64,000 nt of DNA. Origin: Gimibacter soli (GTDB lineage Bacteria; Pseudomonadota; Alphaproteobacteria; Sphingomonadales; Kordiimonadaceae). A program made the position numbers and the translations under genes. The notes under the pieces were generated by a model, which was not told where the DNA came from, searched no databases, and was given only the letters and a program-made list of their open reading frames with translations. The DNA lies in the NCBI RefSeq assembly GCF_028463845.1, contig NZ_CP116805.1:2232001-2296000 (forward strand). The letters run 5' to 3'. Shown one piece after another: positions 39,223 through 50,737 of this stretch. Every line of letters begins with the position of its first letter. Positions within the stretch are counted from its first letter, which is position 1.

Positions 39223-39822
39223 TCAGGCCCTTTCAGTCAGCCGCGCCACATAGCGCGCGAGAATATCGAATTCCACATTCACCCGGTCGCCCGTTTTGGC
39301 GGTGCGGAAGCTTGTCACTTCCTGCGTGTGGGGAATGAGATTGATGGCAATCACGGTGCCATCCGCCGTATCCGTCACCTTGTTCACGGTGAGCGACGTA
39401 CCGTTAATCGCCACACTGCCCTTTTCTGCAACATAGCGGCCCCAGCGCGCCGGCACCTCGATATCCATGGCGATGGAGCCACCGACCGTTTCAAACCGAA
39501 CGATCGCGCCAACGCAGTCCACATGGCCGGTGACGATATGGCCGCCAAGCTCGTCGCCAAGTTTCAGCGAGCGTTCGAGATTGATCAGGCTGCCGACCTG
39601 CCAGTCCCTAAGGGCGGTCACGCGCAGCGTTTCATCCGAAACGTCGGCCGCGAACCAGTCGTCGCCCTTGTCGACTACGGTGAGGCAAACACCCCCGCAA
39701 GCTATGGAGGCCCCGATGGCGACGTCGGAAAGATCGTAGCCGGTGCCGATGACAACCCGAAGGTCGCCGCGTTTTTCAAGCGCCTTGACCGCGCCCACAT
39801 CCGTGACAATGCCCGTAAACAT
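39223..39822 (-). CDS. ribE: Riboflavin synthase, alpha chain
   Basis: A 199-residue enzyme that dismutates two lumazines to riboflavin. It has the two tandem barrels: MFTGIVTDVGAVKALE with IACGGVCLTVVD, and GHIVTGHVDCVGAI with INGTSLTVNKV. It follows ribD by 9 bp and precedes ribB by 3 bp. Confidence 0.95.
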   Translation of the reverse strand: MFTGIVTDVGAVKALEKRGDLRVVIGTGYDLSDVAIGASIACGGVCLTVVDKGDDWFAADVSDETLRVTALRDWQVGSLINLERSLKLGDELGGHIVTGHVDCVGAIVRFETVGGSIAMDIEVPARWGRYVAEKGSVAINGTSLTVNKVTDTADGTVIAINLIPHTQEVTSFRTAKTGDRVNVEFDILARYVARLTERA

Positions 39823-39831
39823 GCCGCCTCG

Positions 39832-40935
39832 TTACTCTTCCTTGATCCAGGATGCAAGAACATCGGGCCCGAGCGGGCGCATCCCATGAAGTTTCAATCT
39901 GGGCGCTGAACCGAGCGCCGTCAAGCCGAGTGCGGCAATTGCGGGCGTCGCGTCACCGCCAAGCGCCATGCCGCTCACGAAATGTTCAACACGTGCTGCG
40001 AGCCCGGCCTTCAGGAACGAGGCATGAACCCGCCCGCCGCCTTCAACGAGGACACGGGTAAGGTCTTCGTCACCAAGCAGCATGGCCACAGTGTTCAGGT
40101 CACGGATGTCTGACACATTCAGAAGCTTTACGCCTGCAACTGCGAGCGCGTCAAAGGCGGGGCCTTCCGCGCATTCCGTGATGACCCACAGCGGCAAACG
40201 AGCCGCTGATTGAACGAGTTTCGAGGTAACAGGCAAACGCAGGGTGCGGTCCAGCACGATCCGGATGGGCGAGCGGTCCTCAAGCCCCTCGATCCGGCAA
40301 TCGAGCACCGGATCATCGGCAAGCGCCGTCCCAATGCCAACAAGGATGGCATCGTGCGTGGCACGCATCATGTGCCCCAGGTGCCGGGATTCTGGACCTG
40401 TGATCCAGCGACTCTCCCCGTTTGAAAGCGCAATGCGACCATCAAGGCTTGTGGCCATCTTCAGGGTGAAGGCCGGCTGGCCGGTGGTAACGCGCGAGAA
40501 GAAACCGGCGTTGATCGCCTCAGCCTCGCCCTTGCGCACACCTTCAGTGACCTTGATCCCTGCCGCCTTCAGGATAGTAATCCCCCTGCCCGCAACGCGC
40601 GGGTCAGGGTCGCCTGCCGCCGTCACAACGCGCGCGACACCGGCCGCAACCAGTGCCTCGGCACAGGGCGGCGTTTTGCCGTGATGGGCGCAGGGTTCCA
40701 GTGTGACATAGGCAGTAGCACCACGGGCGCTGCCACCAGCTCGTCTTAGTGCTTCGGCTTCGGCATGCGGTCGCCCGCCCGGTTGCGTATAGCCGCGACC
40801 AATGACGACACCGTCCTTGACGAGGACGCATCCAACTGAAGGGTTCGGGAAAGTGCGGCCCATGCCGCGGCGGGCCAGCGTCAGGGCATGGCCCATCAGG
40901 CGCGCGTCATCCGGCTGCTGGGGCGCGCCAGCCAC
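39832..40935 (-). CDS. ribD: Bifunctional riboflavin deaminase/reductase RibD
   Basis: A 367-residue fusion. The N-terminal deaminase carries the zinc site HAEAEAL and PCAHHGKTPPCAEAL. The C-terminal reductase contains LKMATSLDGRIALSNGESRWITG and VLVEGGGRVHASFL. It catalyses steps two and three of riboflavin synthesis. It abuts nrdR with no gap, so no FMN riboswitch can sit directly upstream. Confidence 0.95.
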   Translation of the reverse strand: MAGAPQQPDDARLMGHALTLARRGMGRTFPNPSVGCVLVKDGVVIGRGYTQPGGRPHAEAEALRRAGGSARGATAYVTLEPCAHHGKTPPCAEALVAAGVARVVTAAGDPDPRVAGRGITILKAAGIKVTEGVRKGEAEAINAGFFSRVTTGQPAFTLKMATSLDGRIALSNGESRWITGPESRHLGHMMRATHDAILVGIGTALADDPVLDCRIEGLEDRSPIRIVLDRTLRLPVTSKLVQSAARLPLWVITECAEGPAFDALAVAGVKLLNVSDIRDLNTVAMLLGDEDLTRVLVEGGGRVHASFLKAGLAARVEHFVSGMALGGDATPAIAALGLTALGSAPRLKLHGMRPLGPDVLASWIKEE

Positions 40936-41409
40936 TCATGCTTCCCCGGCGTCCTCGTCAGTCGGCTCCATGCCGCTGAGGAAGTTTGCAAAGTCGGAAG
41001 CTTCACGGAAATTACGGTACACCGAGGCGTAACGCACATAGGCAACCTGATCGAGGCGCTCCAGCCCTTCCATCACCAACTTGCCGATCTGGTCGGAATG
41101 CACTTCGCTGTCACCCAGCGATTCCAGCTGGCGGACGATACCGTTGATCATACGTTCGATCCGCTCGGATTCCACCGGGCGCTTACGAAGCGCGATATCG
41201 AGGGAGCGTTCCAGTTTGTTGCGGTCGAACGGCACATGACGACCGTTCCGCTTGATCACGGTCAGCTCACGCAGCTGCACGCGTTCAAAGGTCGTGAAGC
41301 GGGCGCCACAGGCAGTACAGGAACGACGACGGCGGATCGCGGAATTGTCTTCCGTGGGCCGTGAATCCTTAACCTGGGTATCTTCATGCTGACAGAACGG
41401 GCAACGCAT
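40936..41409 (-). CDS. nrdR: Transcriptional repressor NrdR
   Basis: A 157-residue ATP/dATP-sensing repressor of ribonucleotide reductase genes. The zinc ribbon uses Cys3, Cys6, Cys31 and Cys34 ([21 protein letters not shown]). The ATP-cone follows from [16 protein letters not shown]. It lies 63 bp after glyA and directly before ribD. Its targets are probably elsewhere; no ribonucleotide reductase gene is in the window. Confidence 0.96.
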   Translation of the reverse strand: MRCPFCQHEDTQVKDSRPTEDNSAIRRRRSCTACGARFTTFERVQLRELTVIKRNGRHVPFDRNKLERSLDIALRKRPVESERIERMINGIVRQLESLGDSEVHSDQIGKLVMEGLERLDQVAYVRYASVYRNFREASDFANFLSGMEPTDEDAGEA

Positions 41410-41472
41410 TGATCAAATCCCCCTTGGTAAACCGGCTGGTGCGAACCCCCATCCGCACCAGCCAGCGTAGCT

Positions 41473-42765
<1,293 letters not shown>

Positions 42766-42811
42766 GGAAAGTACCTCGTGCGCTATGCTCAGAAACCGGT
42801 TGATCGCGTCT

Positions 42812-43255
42812 TTAGCCTTTAATGCCGAGCTTGTCGACCCGGCGTTGATGGCGGCCACCCTCGAACGGTGTGTCGAGGAATTCATTCAGGCAATCGATGG
42901 CCACTTCGTCGCCGATGAGGCGCGCGCCAAGGGCCAGTACGTTGGCGTCATTATGCTGGCGCGACAGGCGGGCCATCAGGCCGCTTTGGCACAGGGCTGC
43001 ACGCACGGCCGGGTTGCGGTTTGCGGCAATCGAGATACCGATGCCGGAACCGCAAACAATAACGCCGCGCTCGGCCTTGCCGGAGGCAATCGCCTCGCCA
43101 ACTGCTGTACCAAAGTCCGGGTAATCGACCGAATCCAGGCTGTGGGCGCCAAGGTCCAGCGCTTCATAGCCGCGGGCTTTGAGCCACTCCTTGACCTTTT
43201 CCTTGAGGGCATAGCCGGCGTGATCGGAAGCAAGGGCGATGGGTTTGGCGCTCAT
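42812..43255 (-). CDS. rpiB: Ribose-5-phosphate isomerase B
   Basis: A 147-residue sugar isomerase that interconverts ribose-5-phosphate and ribulose-5-phosphate. The phosphate loop is [11 protein letters not shown], and the active-site Cys is in [14 protein letters not shown]. It is the first gene of the rpiB-glyA-nrdR-rib unit. Ribulose-5-phosphate is also the substrate of RibB further down the operon. Confidence 0.94.
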   Translation of the reverse strand: MSAKPIALASDHAGYALKEKVKEWLKARGYEALDLGAHSLDSVDYPDFGTAVGEAIASGKAERGVIVCGSGIGISIAANRNPAVRAALCQSGLMARLSRQHNDANVLALGARLIGDEVAIDCLNEFLDTPFEGGRHQRRVDKLGIKG

Positions 43256-43558
43256 GATCGGTCCATTCGTATCGGTTGGGGAATTTCAGTTGCGAGAAAA
43301 AGACCAGATGAAGCCTTTTCAGCCTGTCTTTTGCTCCGCCGCGTCTTAGCACAATAGATCCGGTAACCCAAGACGAGCGTATAGATATCGGGGCAATTTA
43401 AACTAGCCTCTTACAATCGATAAAATTTTCGGAAAATTAGCGGAAGCTTAACCAATTCAAAGCTATTGAGTGGCACGTCATCGCTATTTCTTGTTGAAAG
43501 CCCCCCTGCTTTCAGCAATATAAAATCATCACATGTCAAGAAGTCGAGGTGGATTTTA
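43256..43558 (+). promoter_or_regulatory. AT-rich divergent control region between rpiB and the MucR-type gene
   Basis: These 303 bp hold no gene. The stretch is clearly AT-richer than its surroundings. Near the MucR-type gene, TTGAAA (43494-43499) and AATATAAAA (43517-43525) make a plausible promoter. Between them lies a perfect 7-bp inverted repeat, TGAAAGC/GCTTTCA (43495-43514), which could be an operator. MucR/Ros proteins prefer AT-rich DNA and commonly regulate themselves. GAGGTGG (43546-43552) is the ribosome-binding site. Confidence 0.45.
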
Positions 43559-43972
43559 ATGTCCGGGAATGCAATTCAGAAGCTAATCGGAGAAGATGTG
43601 CTTGCGCTGACGGCTGATATTGTTACAGCCTACGTAAGCAATAATACGATTTCGACGGACGATCTGCCACGCATGATCCATTCGGTGTTCAGCACCCTGT
43701 CGTCGCTCAATGGCGCAGAGCCCGAGTCGCCGGCAGTTGAACAGAAACCTGCCGTGTCGCCGAAAAAATCCTTCACGGACGACTATATCATCTGCCTTGA
43801 GGACGGTAAGAAGCTGAAAATGCTGAAACGTTATCTCCGCACGCGCTATAATCTGACCCCGGAAGAATACCGCGCGAAGTGGAACCTGCCGGCAGATTAT
43901 CCGATGGTCGCCCCGAATTACGCCAAGCAGCGTTCGGCCTTCGCGAAGAAAATCGGCCTCGGCAAGCGCTAA
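43559..43972 (+). CDS. MucR/Ros-family transcriptional regulator without zinc ligands
   Basis: A 137-residue protein. Its C-terminal half matches the Ros/MucR DNA-binding domain (ICLEDGKKLKMLKRYLRTRYNLTPEEYRAKW, NLPADYPMVAPNYAKQRS). In Ros the zinc is held by Cys-x2-Cys and two histidines 13 and 18 residues after the first Cys. Here the second Cys is Asp, both His positions are Tyr, and no His is nearby. Only one ligand remains. Some rhizobial homologues are reported to fold without zinc, so it may still bind DNA. The N-terminal part (residues 1-60) probably oligomerises. The ATG at 43559 is set by GAGGTGG. It is followed by a strong terminator. Confidence 0.9.
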   Translation: MSGNAIQKLIGEDVLALTADIVTAYVSNNTISTDDLPRMIHSVFSTLSSLNGAEPESPAVEQKPAVSPKKSFTDDYIICLEDGKKLKMLKRYLRTRYNLTPEEYRAKWNLPADYPMVAPNYAKQRSAFAKKIGLGKR

Positions 43973-43995
43973 TAGAATTTACCCTAAATTCATGT

Positions 43996-44022
43996 AAAAG
44001 CCCGGTCATTGCCGGGCTTTTT
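43996..44022. terminator. Bidirectional terminator after the MucR-type gene
   Basis: AAAAGCCCGG and CCGGGCTTTTT form a near-perfect stem around TCATTG, with T-runs on both strands. It serves the convergent MucR-type gene and the hemA unit. Confidence 0.85.
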
Positions 44023-44049
44023 ACTTTAGTTCATTAACCTTATTATTTG

Positions 44050-44277
44050 TCAGGTGAGGATGCCACCGCGGCCGCCGCCCGGCCCGCCGCCCCCCTCCGC
44101 AGCCTTCTTCGCCCGCACATATTCAAGCTTGCGAACGGCCAGACGCTCCAGCTCCGCGCGGCTGGCGCGCGGGTCCCCCACGAGACTGACTTCAAGCCCC
44201 GTACGTTCGCACACAGCCGTGACCTTCACGACTGTGCCCACCTTGATGAATTCGATGATGACCCCGGCGCCTGCCAT
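44050..44277 (-). CDS. Small protein downstream of hemA (75 residues, DUF6898-like)
   Basis: A short beta-rich protein: VIIEFIKVGTVVKVTAVCERTGLEVSLVGDPRASRAELERLAVRKLEYV, then a Gly-rich tail. The pattern recalls a small alphaproteobacterial family of unknown function (I believe DUF6898, from memory). It starts 15 bp after the hemA stop on the same strand, so it is probably co-transcribed. No membrane segment is present. Function unknown. Confidence 0.65.
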   Translation of the reverse strand: MAGAGVIIEFIKVGTVVKVTAVCERTGLEVSLVGDPRASRAELERLAVRKLEYVRAKKAAEGGGGPGGGRGGILT

Positions 44278-44292
44278 GGTGATGCGTCCCGG

Positions 44293-45510
44293 TCAGGACG
44301 CTTTCTTCTTGAGCCCGAGCCGCGCCCAGATATCGACAAGGGCTGCAACCAGCGCATCCATCATGCTGTCGTCATGCATGGGGCCGGGCGTGAAACGCAG
44401 GCGCTCGGTGCCGCGCGGCACGGTCGGATAATTGATCGGCTGCACATAGACACCGTATTCATTGAGAAGCGTGTCGGACACTTCCTTGCAAAGCACCGGA
44501 TCGCCCACGAAAAGCGGTACGATATGGCTGACCGATTCCATCACCGGCAGGCCGGCCGCCCGGAAGCGACGCTTCAGTTCGGCCGCGCGGGCCTGCTGGC
44601 CGTCACGTTCGATCTGGCTGACTTTCAGGTGACGAATGCTCGCCAGCGCCCCAGCCGCCAGTACCGGCGACAACGAGGTCGTGAAGATAAAGCCCGATGC
44701 CATCGAGCGAACAACATCAACAAGCGTTTTGGACGCGGCGATATAGCCGCCCATCACGCCAAAAGCCTTGCCGAGCGTGCCTTCAATCACGGTCAGGCGG
44801 TGCGCGACCTTGTCACGCTCCGACACGCCACCACCGCGCGGGCCATACATGCCAACGGCATGCACTTCGTCAAGGTAGGTCATGGCGTCATATTTGTCGG
44901 CAAGGTCACAGATGGCTTCGATCGGCGCGATATCGCCGTCCATGCTGTAAACGGATTCGAACGCGATGAGCTTCGGGCGCGACGGATCGGCGGCCTTCAG
45001 AAGCTCCTCAAGATGTTCGAGATCATTATGGCGGAAAATGTGCCGCTCGGCGCCGCTGTTGCGGATACCCTGGATCATCGAGGCATGGTTCAGCGCGTCC
45101 GAGAAAACGATGCAGTTCGGGAGAACCTTGGCGAGCGTTGAAAGCGTCGCCTCGTTCGAAATATAGCCCGAGGTAAAGAGAAGCGCCGATTCCTTGCCGT
45201 GCAGGTCGGCCAGTTCGCGCTCCAGAAGCACATGGTAATGATGGTTGCCCGCGATGTTGCGGGTGCCGCCGGCACCAGCGCCGGTTTCATCAAGCGCCTT
45301 GTGCATGGCGTCAAGCACAGTCGGGTGCTGCCCCATGCCGAGATAATCGTTGGAGCACCAGACCGTGATCGCACGGGCATTGTCGCCGGCATCAAAACGG
45401 GTCGCGCGGGGGAATTCCCCACGGTGGCGGGAAATATCCGCGAATACACGATAACGCCCTTCAGCTTGAATGGCGGCAATCGCGTCGGCGAATACTTTTT
45501 CGTAATCCAT
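44293..45510 (-). CDS. hemA: 5-aminolevulinate synthase (C4 pathway)
   Basis: A 405-residue PLP enzyme that makes 5-aminolevulinate from glycine and succinyl-CoA, the alphaproteobacterial route to heme. Visible features are the N-terminal [25 protein letters not shown], the [11 protein letters not shown] segment, the cofactor aspartate region [12 protein letters not shown] and the PLP lysine in [14 protein letters not shown]. The ATG at 45510 fits the family; another ATG lies 21 bp upstream. An inverted repeat lies just before the gene. hemB, the next enzyme, is encoded nearby on the opposite strand. Confidence 0.95.
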   Translation of the reverse strand: MDYEKVFADAIAAIQAEGRYRVFADISRHRGEFPRATRFDAGDNARAITVWCSNDYLGMGQHPTVLDAMHKALDETGAGAGGTRNIAGNHHYHVLLERELADLHGKESALLFTSGYISNEATLSTLAKVLPNCIVFSDALNHASMIQGIRNSGAERHIFRHNDLEHLEELLKAADPSRPKLIAFESVYSMDGDIAPIEAICDLADKYDAMTYLDEVHAVGMYGPRGGGVSERDKVAHRLTVIEGTLGKAFGVMGGYIAASKTLVDVVRSMASGFIFTTSLSPVLAAGALASIRHLKVSQIERDGQQARAAELKRRFRAAGLPVMESVSHIVPLFVGDPVLCKEVSDTLLNEYGVYVQPINYPTVPRGTERLRFTPGPMHDDSMMDALVAALVDIWARLGLKKKAS

Positions 45511-45534
45511 CAGGCACTGTCCAACTGTCATATA

Positions 45535-45556
45535 CCGCGCCAGTGTATCGGCGCGG
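45535..45556. promoter_or_regulatory. Inverted repeat upstream of hemA
   Basis: CCGCGCC and GGCGCGG flank an 8-bp spacer, 25 bp before the hemA start. It could be an mRNA hairpin or an operator; on either strand it lacks the T-run of a terminator. Confidence 0.4.
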
Positions 45557-45617
45557 CATGTTTAGCGCAACCATGCGAAGCTAGTCCAGTGGCCAATTTG
45601 TCGCAGCAATGTGCGAC

Positions 45618-46097
45618 TTACATCCCGAAGTGCAGCTTGTCGGACCAGAAGCGCTCGAGGTTTCTGAGATTGCGACGCAGGCTCTTCAGTTCTTCCGGCG
45701 ACAACAGGTTGTCGGCAAGGATTTCTTCCAGGTGATTCTGGTAGAGTTTCTCGACCATATCACGCACCACATAGCCCTCGTCCGTCAGTGAGATCCGCAC
45801 CGAACGACGGTCGAAATCCGAACGTTCATGGCGCATATAGCCCATCTCGACGAGCTTCTTGAGGTTATAGGAAACGTTGGAGCCCTGGTAATAGCCACGG
45901 GTTTTCAGCTCGCCCGCCGTCATTTCATTCTCGCCGATATTATAGACGAGCAGCGCCTGAACCGGGTTCAGGTCCTCAAGACCGGCACGGTCCAGCTGGT
46001 CCTTGATCACGTCAAGGAGGCGGCGGTGAAGGCGTTCGACCAGCGACAGAAGGTCGTGGAACAGGAACTTGGGATCGTCAAAATTGTAGTCGTTCAT
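45618..46097 (-). CDS. MarR-family transcriptional regulator
   Basis: A 159-residue winged-helix protein. Features are LNPVQALLVYNIGENEMTAGELKTRGYYQGSNVSYNLKKLVEMGYM for the recognition helices and RSDFDRRSVRISLTDEG for the wing. The N- and C-terminal helices form the dimer interface. It lies between hemA (same strand, downstream) and hemB (divergent). That suggests, but does not show, control of heme genes. The ATG at 46097 is preferred over an upstream start without family similarity. The effector is unknown. Confidence 0.88.
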   Translation of the reverse strand: MNDYNFDDPKFLFHDLLSLVERLHRRLLDVIKDQLDRAGLEDLNPVQALLVYNIGENEMTAGELKTRGYYQGSNVSYNLKKLVEMGYMRHERSDFDRRSVRISLTDEGYVVRDMVEKLYQNHLEEILADNLLSPEELKSLRRNLRNLERFWSDKLHFGM

Positions 46098-46251
46098 TTT
46101 TGTTCGCCTGATTTCTGTCCGAATTTTCGTCGAACTGTTACCATTTGCCGCACTGTTTCGCACAAAGCTTAACGCAAAGTTAAACCTAAAATTGCCAGCA
46201 ATTTTTCGCAACAGTGATGAAGCACATGACAGAAGTTTGCCAAGGCGTTAG

Positions 46252-47277
<1,026 letters not shown>

Positions 47278-47286
47278 GTGGCAACG

Positions 47287-47304
47287 GGGCGAGATTACTC
47301 GCCC
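47287..47304. terminator. Short GC hairpin at the hemB/trmJ junction
   Basis: GGGCGAG and CTCGCCC pair around ATTA. The stem overlaps the trmJ stop codon. There is no T-run, so its role as terminator is weak. Confidence 0.3.
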
Positions 47305-48032
47305 TGTCCGTCCCGTGTCAGCGACCGGATGATGCCGCGCATGGTGTGGATTTCCTGCGTGGACCAGCCTGCCGAGTGAAACAGATTCTGCAGCATCCGC
47401 TTCTGCGTGGCGCGGCGGTCTTCGCTGCGGAAGAATCCTCGGCCTTCAAGTGCCGCCTCCAGATGCTCGATCAGCCCCAGAAATTCCGATTTCGGCGCAG
47501 CGCCGTCCGGGTGCGCGGGCTGGATCGGCGTTGTTTTGTCCACAGCTTGCGAAAACTCATACGCCAGCAGGATCACTGCTTGGGCCAAGTTGAGACTGCC
47601 AAATTCCGGGTTCACCGGCACGGTCAGCACGGTATCGGCAAGCGCCACATCATCGTTCGAAAGGCCGGAACGTTCCGGCCCGAACAGGATTGCGGGGCGT
47701 TCGCTACGCGCAATGGCGGCATGCATCTCGGCTGAACAGACGCGGGGGGTGACCACCGGCTTCGGCATGTCACGGTCGCGTACCGTGGAGGCGTAAACGG
47801 TCGTGCAGTCGGCAATCGCCGCTTCGACCGTATCGAAGACCTTGGCATTATCCAGGATCACGTCAGCGCCAGACGCCGCCGGGCCTGCCGCCGGGTTCGG
47901 CCAGCCATCGCGCGGCGCCACAAGGCGCATGTCGGTGAGGCCGAAGTTCAGCATGGCGCGCGCCGCCTTGCCGATATTCTCGCCAAGCTGCGGCCGCACA
48001 AGGATGATGGCGGGCTGGATCGTCTCGCTCAT
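47295..48032 (-). CDS. trmJ: tRNA/rRNA 2'-O-methyltransferase, TrmJ-like (SPOUT)
   Basis: A 245-residue SPOUT methyltransferase. The N-terminal AIILVRPQLGENIGKAARAMLNFG and the SAM-knot region ILFGPERSGLSNDDVALAD with VNPEFGSLNLAQAVILLAYE are typical of TrmJ, which methylates position 32 of tRNAs. The ATG at 48032 has GGAAGG upstream. It starts 2 bp after the cysS stop and closes the nadE-gltX-cysS-trmJ operon. The broader TrmH family cannot be fully excluded. Confidence 0.88.
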   Translation of the reverse strand: MSETIQPAIILVRPQLGENIGKAARAMLNFGLTDMRLVAPRDGWPNPAAGPAASGADVILDNAKVFDTVEAAIADCTTVYASTVRDRDMPKPVVTPRVCSAEMHAAIARSERPAILFGPERSGLSNDDVALADTVLTVPVNPEFGSLNLAQAVILLAYEFSQAVDKTTPIQPAHPDGAAPKSEFLGLIEHLEAALEGRGFFRSEDRRATQKRMLQNLFHSAGWSTQEIHTMRGIIRSLTRDGQGE

Positions 48033-48034
48033 GA

Positions 48035-49363
48035 TCAGGCCTTCCGCCACGTCGTACCGCCGGGGCCATCCTCTAGGATGATACCTTGCGCCAGCAGTTC
48101 CGCACGGATCGCGTCAGCACGGGCGAAGTCCTTGGACTTTTTGGCGTTGATACGTTCCTCGATCAGCGCTTCGATCGCAGAGGCATCGCCTTCACCCATA
48201 AACCAGTCGGCGGCTTCTGCCTGCAGGAAGCCCATGAACTGTGCGCCAGCCTTCAGCTCAGCCGCCGTCTCAGGCGTTGCAAGCGCGTCGAGTGCGGCCA
48301 GTGCCTTTGGCGTGTTCAGGTCGTCCGCGAGGGCTTCGATCACGCTGGCGGGCACATCGGCGGCGGCCGTCACACCGTCCGTCACGCGATACCATTTATC
48401 GAGCCGGCGCTTCTGTTCCGCGACACTATCGAGGCTGAAATCAATCGGCTGGCGGTAATGCGCGGTCAGTAGCGACAGGCGCAGCGCTTCGCCGGCGTGG
48501 CCATCGGCGATCAGGTCATGCACAGTGTGGAAATTGCCGAGCGATTTCGACATTTTCTCGCCGTCCACCGTCAGATAGCCATTGTGCATCCAGTAGTTCA
48601 CGAATGTATGGCCACCGTGGGCGCATTCGGATTGCGCGATCTCGTTTTCATGGTGCGGGAAGATCAGGTCCTGCCCGCCGCCGTGAATATCGATGGTCTC
48701 GCCCAGATGCTTCTCGATCATGCAGGAGCATTCAAGGTGCCAGCCGGGGCGGCCACGGCCCCACGGGCTTTCCCAGCCGGGCTGATCGTCGGTGGACGGC
48801 TTCCACAGCACGAAGTCCGCCGGATCGCGCTTGAAGGGCGCCACGTCAACCCGCGCACCCGCCACCAGCTCATCGCGGCTGTGACGCGACAGGCGGCCAT
48901 AGTTTTCCATCGACGGCACATGGAACATCACATGGCCTTCGGCTTCGTAGGCGTTACCCTTGGCGATCAGCGCCTGCATCATGGCGATCATTTCCGGCAG
49001 ATGCTCAGTCGCCTTCGGCTTGATCGACGGATCAAGCGCATGAAGCGCGCCCATATCCTCGCCGTAAGCCTTGGCGTAACGGTCGGAAATGACGTCAATG
49101 CTGATGCCCTCGTCTGCTGCGCGCTTCATGATCTTGTCGTCAATATCCGTTATATTACGGGCATATGTGACACTTTCTTCACCATATACATGACGAAGAA
49201 GCCGGAAGAGCATGTCGAAGACAACCACAGGCCGCGCATTGCCGATATGGGCAAAATCCCAGACGGTCGGCCCGCAGACATACATGCGCACATTCTTCGG
49301 GTCGATGGGTGCGAAGACCTGCTTTTCGCGGGCAAGCGTATTGTAGAGACGGATATCCGTCAT
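48035..49363 (-). CDS. cysS: Cysteinyl-tRNA synthetase
   Basis: A 442-residue class I synthetase. It has the zinc cysteine and HIGH motif in [18 protein letters not shown], the [19 protein letters not shown] segment and KMSKSLGN. Its start overlaps the gltX2 stop by 4 bp (ATGA). Confidence 0.96.
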   Translation of the reverse strand: MTDIRLYNTLAREKQVFAPIDPKNVRMYVCGPTVWDFAHIGNARPVVVFDMLFRLLRHVYGEESVTYARNITDIDDKIMKRAADEGISIDVISDRYAKAYGEDMGALHALDPSIKPKATEHLPEMIAMMQALIAKGNAYEAEGHVMFHVPSMENYGRLSRHSRDELVAGARVDVAPFKRDPADFVLWKPSTDDQPGWESPWGRGRPGWHLECSCMIEKHLGETIDIHGGGQDLIFPHHENEIAQSECAHGGHTFVNYWMHNGYLTVDGEKMSKSLGNFHTVHDLIADGHAGEALRLSLLTAHYRQPIDFSLDSVAEQKRRLDKWYRVTDGVTAAADVPASVIEALADDLNTPKALAALDALATPETAAELKAGAQFMGFLQAEAADWFMGEGDASAIEALIEERINAKKSKDFARADAIRAELLAQGIILEDGPGGTTWRKA

Positions 49364-50691
49364 GCGGCTTCCCCGCTGAGCCGCGCTGCAACCTTCTGGC
49401 GACCGATCAGCGGCAGCAGCGTCGCCATTTCCGGCCCGCGTTCCTGCCCCGTCAGCGCCAGACGCAGCGGCATGAAGAGGCCCTTGCCTTTCACACCCGT
49501 GGCTTCCTTGATCGCGTTCGTCCAGACGCCCCAGGTCTCGCCGTCAAGTTCACCCGAGGGCAGCAGCTCAAGCGCCTTTGCCATATGGGCCGCGTCCTCG
49601 ATCACCGGGGTGACGGGGCCACGCACGATGGCGAGCCAGTCTTTCACGTCGGCAAGTTTGTTGAGGTTCGGCTTCACAACTTCCCAGAAGGCCTCGTCAA
49701 GTCCGTCCAGCCGGTCCGCGACCAGCGCAAACGGCGTGGCATGCAGGATCTTGGCATTGAGGATGTCGAGGTCCGCCGGATCGAGCTTCGCGGTCGAGCG
49801 CCCGAATTTCGAGAAAGCAAAACCTTCGATGAGCGGCTCGGGTGATACAAAGGCCTCGATGGGTTCGCTGGTGCCAAGGCGGGCCAGGAGCGAGATGATC
49901 GCCATCGGCTCGATGCCGGCTTCATCACGGTATTCTTCCACCGACATGGCGCCGTGGCGTTTGGAAAGCCCTTCACCGCCCTTGCCGGTGAGGAGCGCAA
50001 AGTGGGCCATTTCCGGCACCTTGCCGCCAACGGCCTCGAAAATCTGGGCTTGCACGGCCGAGTTGGTCACGTGGTCTTCGCCGCGCACGATATGGGTGAT
50101 GCCATAGTCCACGTCGTCAATCACGCTCGGTAGCGTATAAAGGTACGAGCCATCCTCGCGCACCAGGATGGGGTCCGAAAGCGCCGCCATATCGATCGAC
50201 TGGGTGCCACGGATCAGGTCGTTCCATTCCACGCGGGCCGGCACTTCAAGCTTGAAACGCCAGTGCGGTTTGCGGCCTTCGGCTTCCAGCTTGGCAAGGT
50301 CTTCATCCGTCAGGCTGAGGGCGGCACGGTCATAAACCGGCGGCAGGCCACGGCCGAGCTGGATCTTGCGCTTCATTTCCAGCTCTTCCGCGCTTTCATA
50401 GCAGGGATAGAGGCGCCCGGCAGCCTTCAGGTCAGCCACCACCTCGTCATAGCGGCTGAAACGCTCGCTCTGGCGGAAGGTATCGTCATAATTCAGGCCA
50501 AGCCACGCGAGGTCGCGCTTGATCGCTTCCTCGTTTTCAAGGGTGGAGCGCTCACGGTCCGTATCGTCGATCCGCAGGAAGAAGGTGCCGCCCTGCTGGC
50601 GCGCGAACAGCCAGTTCACGAGCGCGGCGCGGATGTTCCCGACATGGAGCTTTCCGGTCGGAGACGGGGCGAAACGTACCTTCACAGTCAT
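49360..50691 (-). CDS. gltX2: Glutamyl-tRNA synthetase, copy 2
   Basis: A 443-residue class I synthetase. The HIGH-type motif is [14 protein letters not shown] and the KMSKS-type motif is LSKRHGAMS near residue 243. It differs clearly from the first copy at 2661-4076. The C-terminal anticodon-binding part is shorter. It may be specific for tRNA-Gln or tRNA-Glu; the assignment is open. It lies in an operon of tRNA-related genes (gltX2, cysS, trmJ) led by nadE. The ATG at 50691 is preceded by GAGAAG. Confidence 0.93.
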   Translation of the reverse strand: MTVKVRFAPSPTGKLHVGNIRAALVNWLFARQQGGTFFLRIDDTDRERSTLENEEAIKRDLAWLGLNYDDTFRQSERFSRYDEVVADLKAAGRLYPCYESAEELEMKRKIQLGRGLPPVYDRAALSLTDEDLAKLEAEGRKPHWRFKLEVPARVEWNDLIRGTQSIDMAALSDPILVREDGSYLYTLPSVIDDVDYGITHIVRGEDHVTNSAVQAQIFEAVGGKVPEMAHFALLTGKGGEGLSKRHGAMSVEEYRDEAGIEPMAIISLLARLGTSEPIEAFVSPEPLIEGFAFSKFGRSTAKLDPADLDILNAKILHATPFALVADRLDGLDEAFWEVVKPNLNKLADVKDWLAIVRGPVTPVIEDAAHMAKALELLPSGELDGETWGVWTNAIKEATGVKGKGLFMPLRLALTGQERGPEMATLLPLIGRQKVAARLSGEAA

Positions 50692-50737
50692 TCTTCTCAA
50701 TCCTTGATCGGTGGGGAAAAGCCCCCACGCGGGGCAA

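Noticed and set aside
38050-39909. Long open frame (619 codons) on the plus strand opposite ribB and ribE
   Set aside because: It lies fully antisense to two enzymes with intact motifs, and the translation is His/Arg-rich without domains. High third-position GC creates such frames.
40936-41472. FMN riboswitch before the riboflavin genes
   Set aside because: nrdR and ribD abut with no gap, and the 63-bp glyA-nrdR gap is too short for an RFN element.
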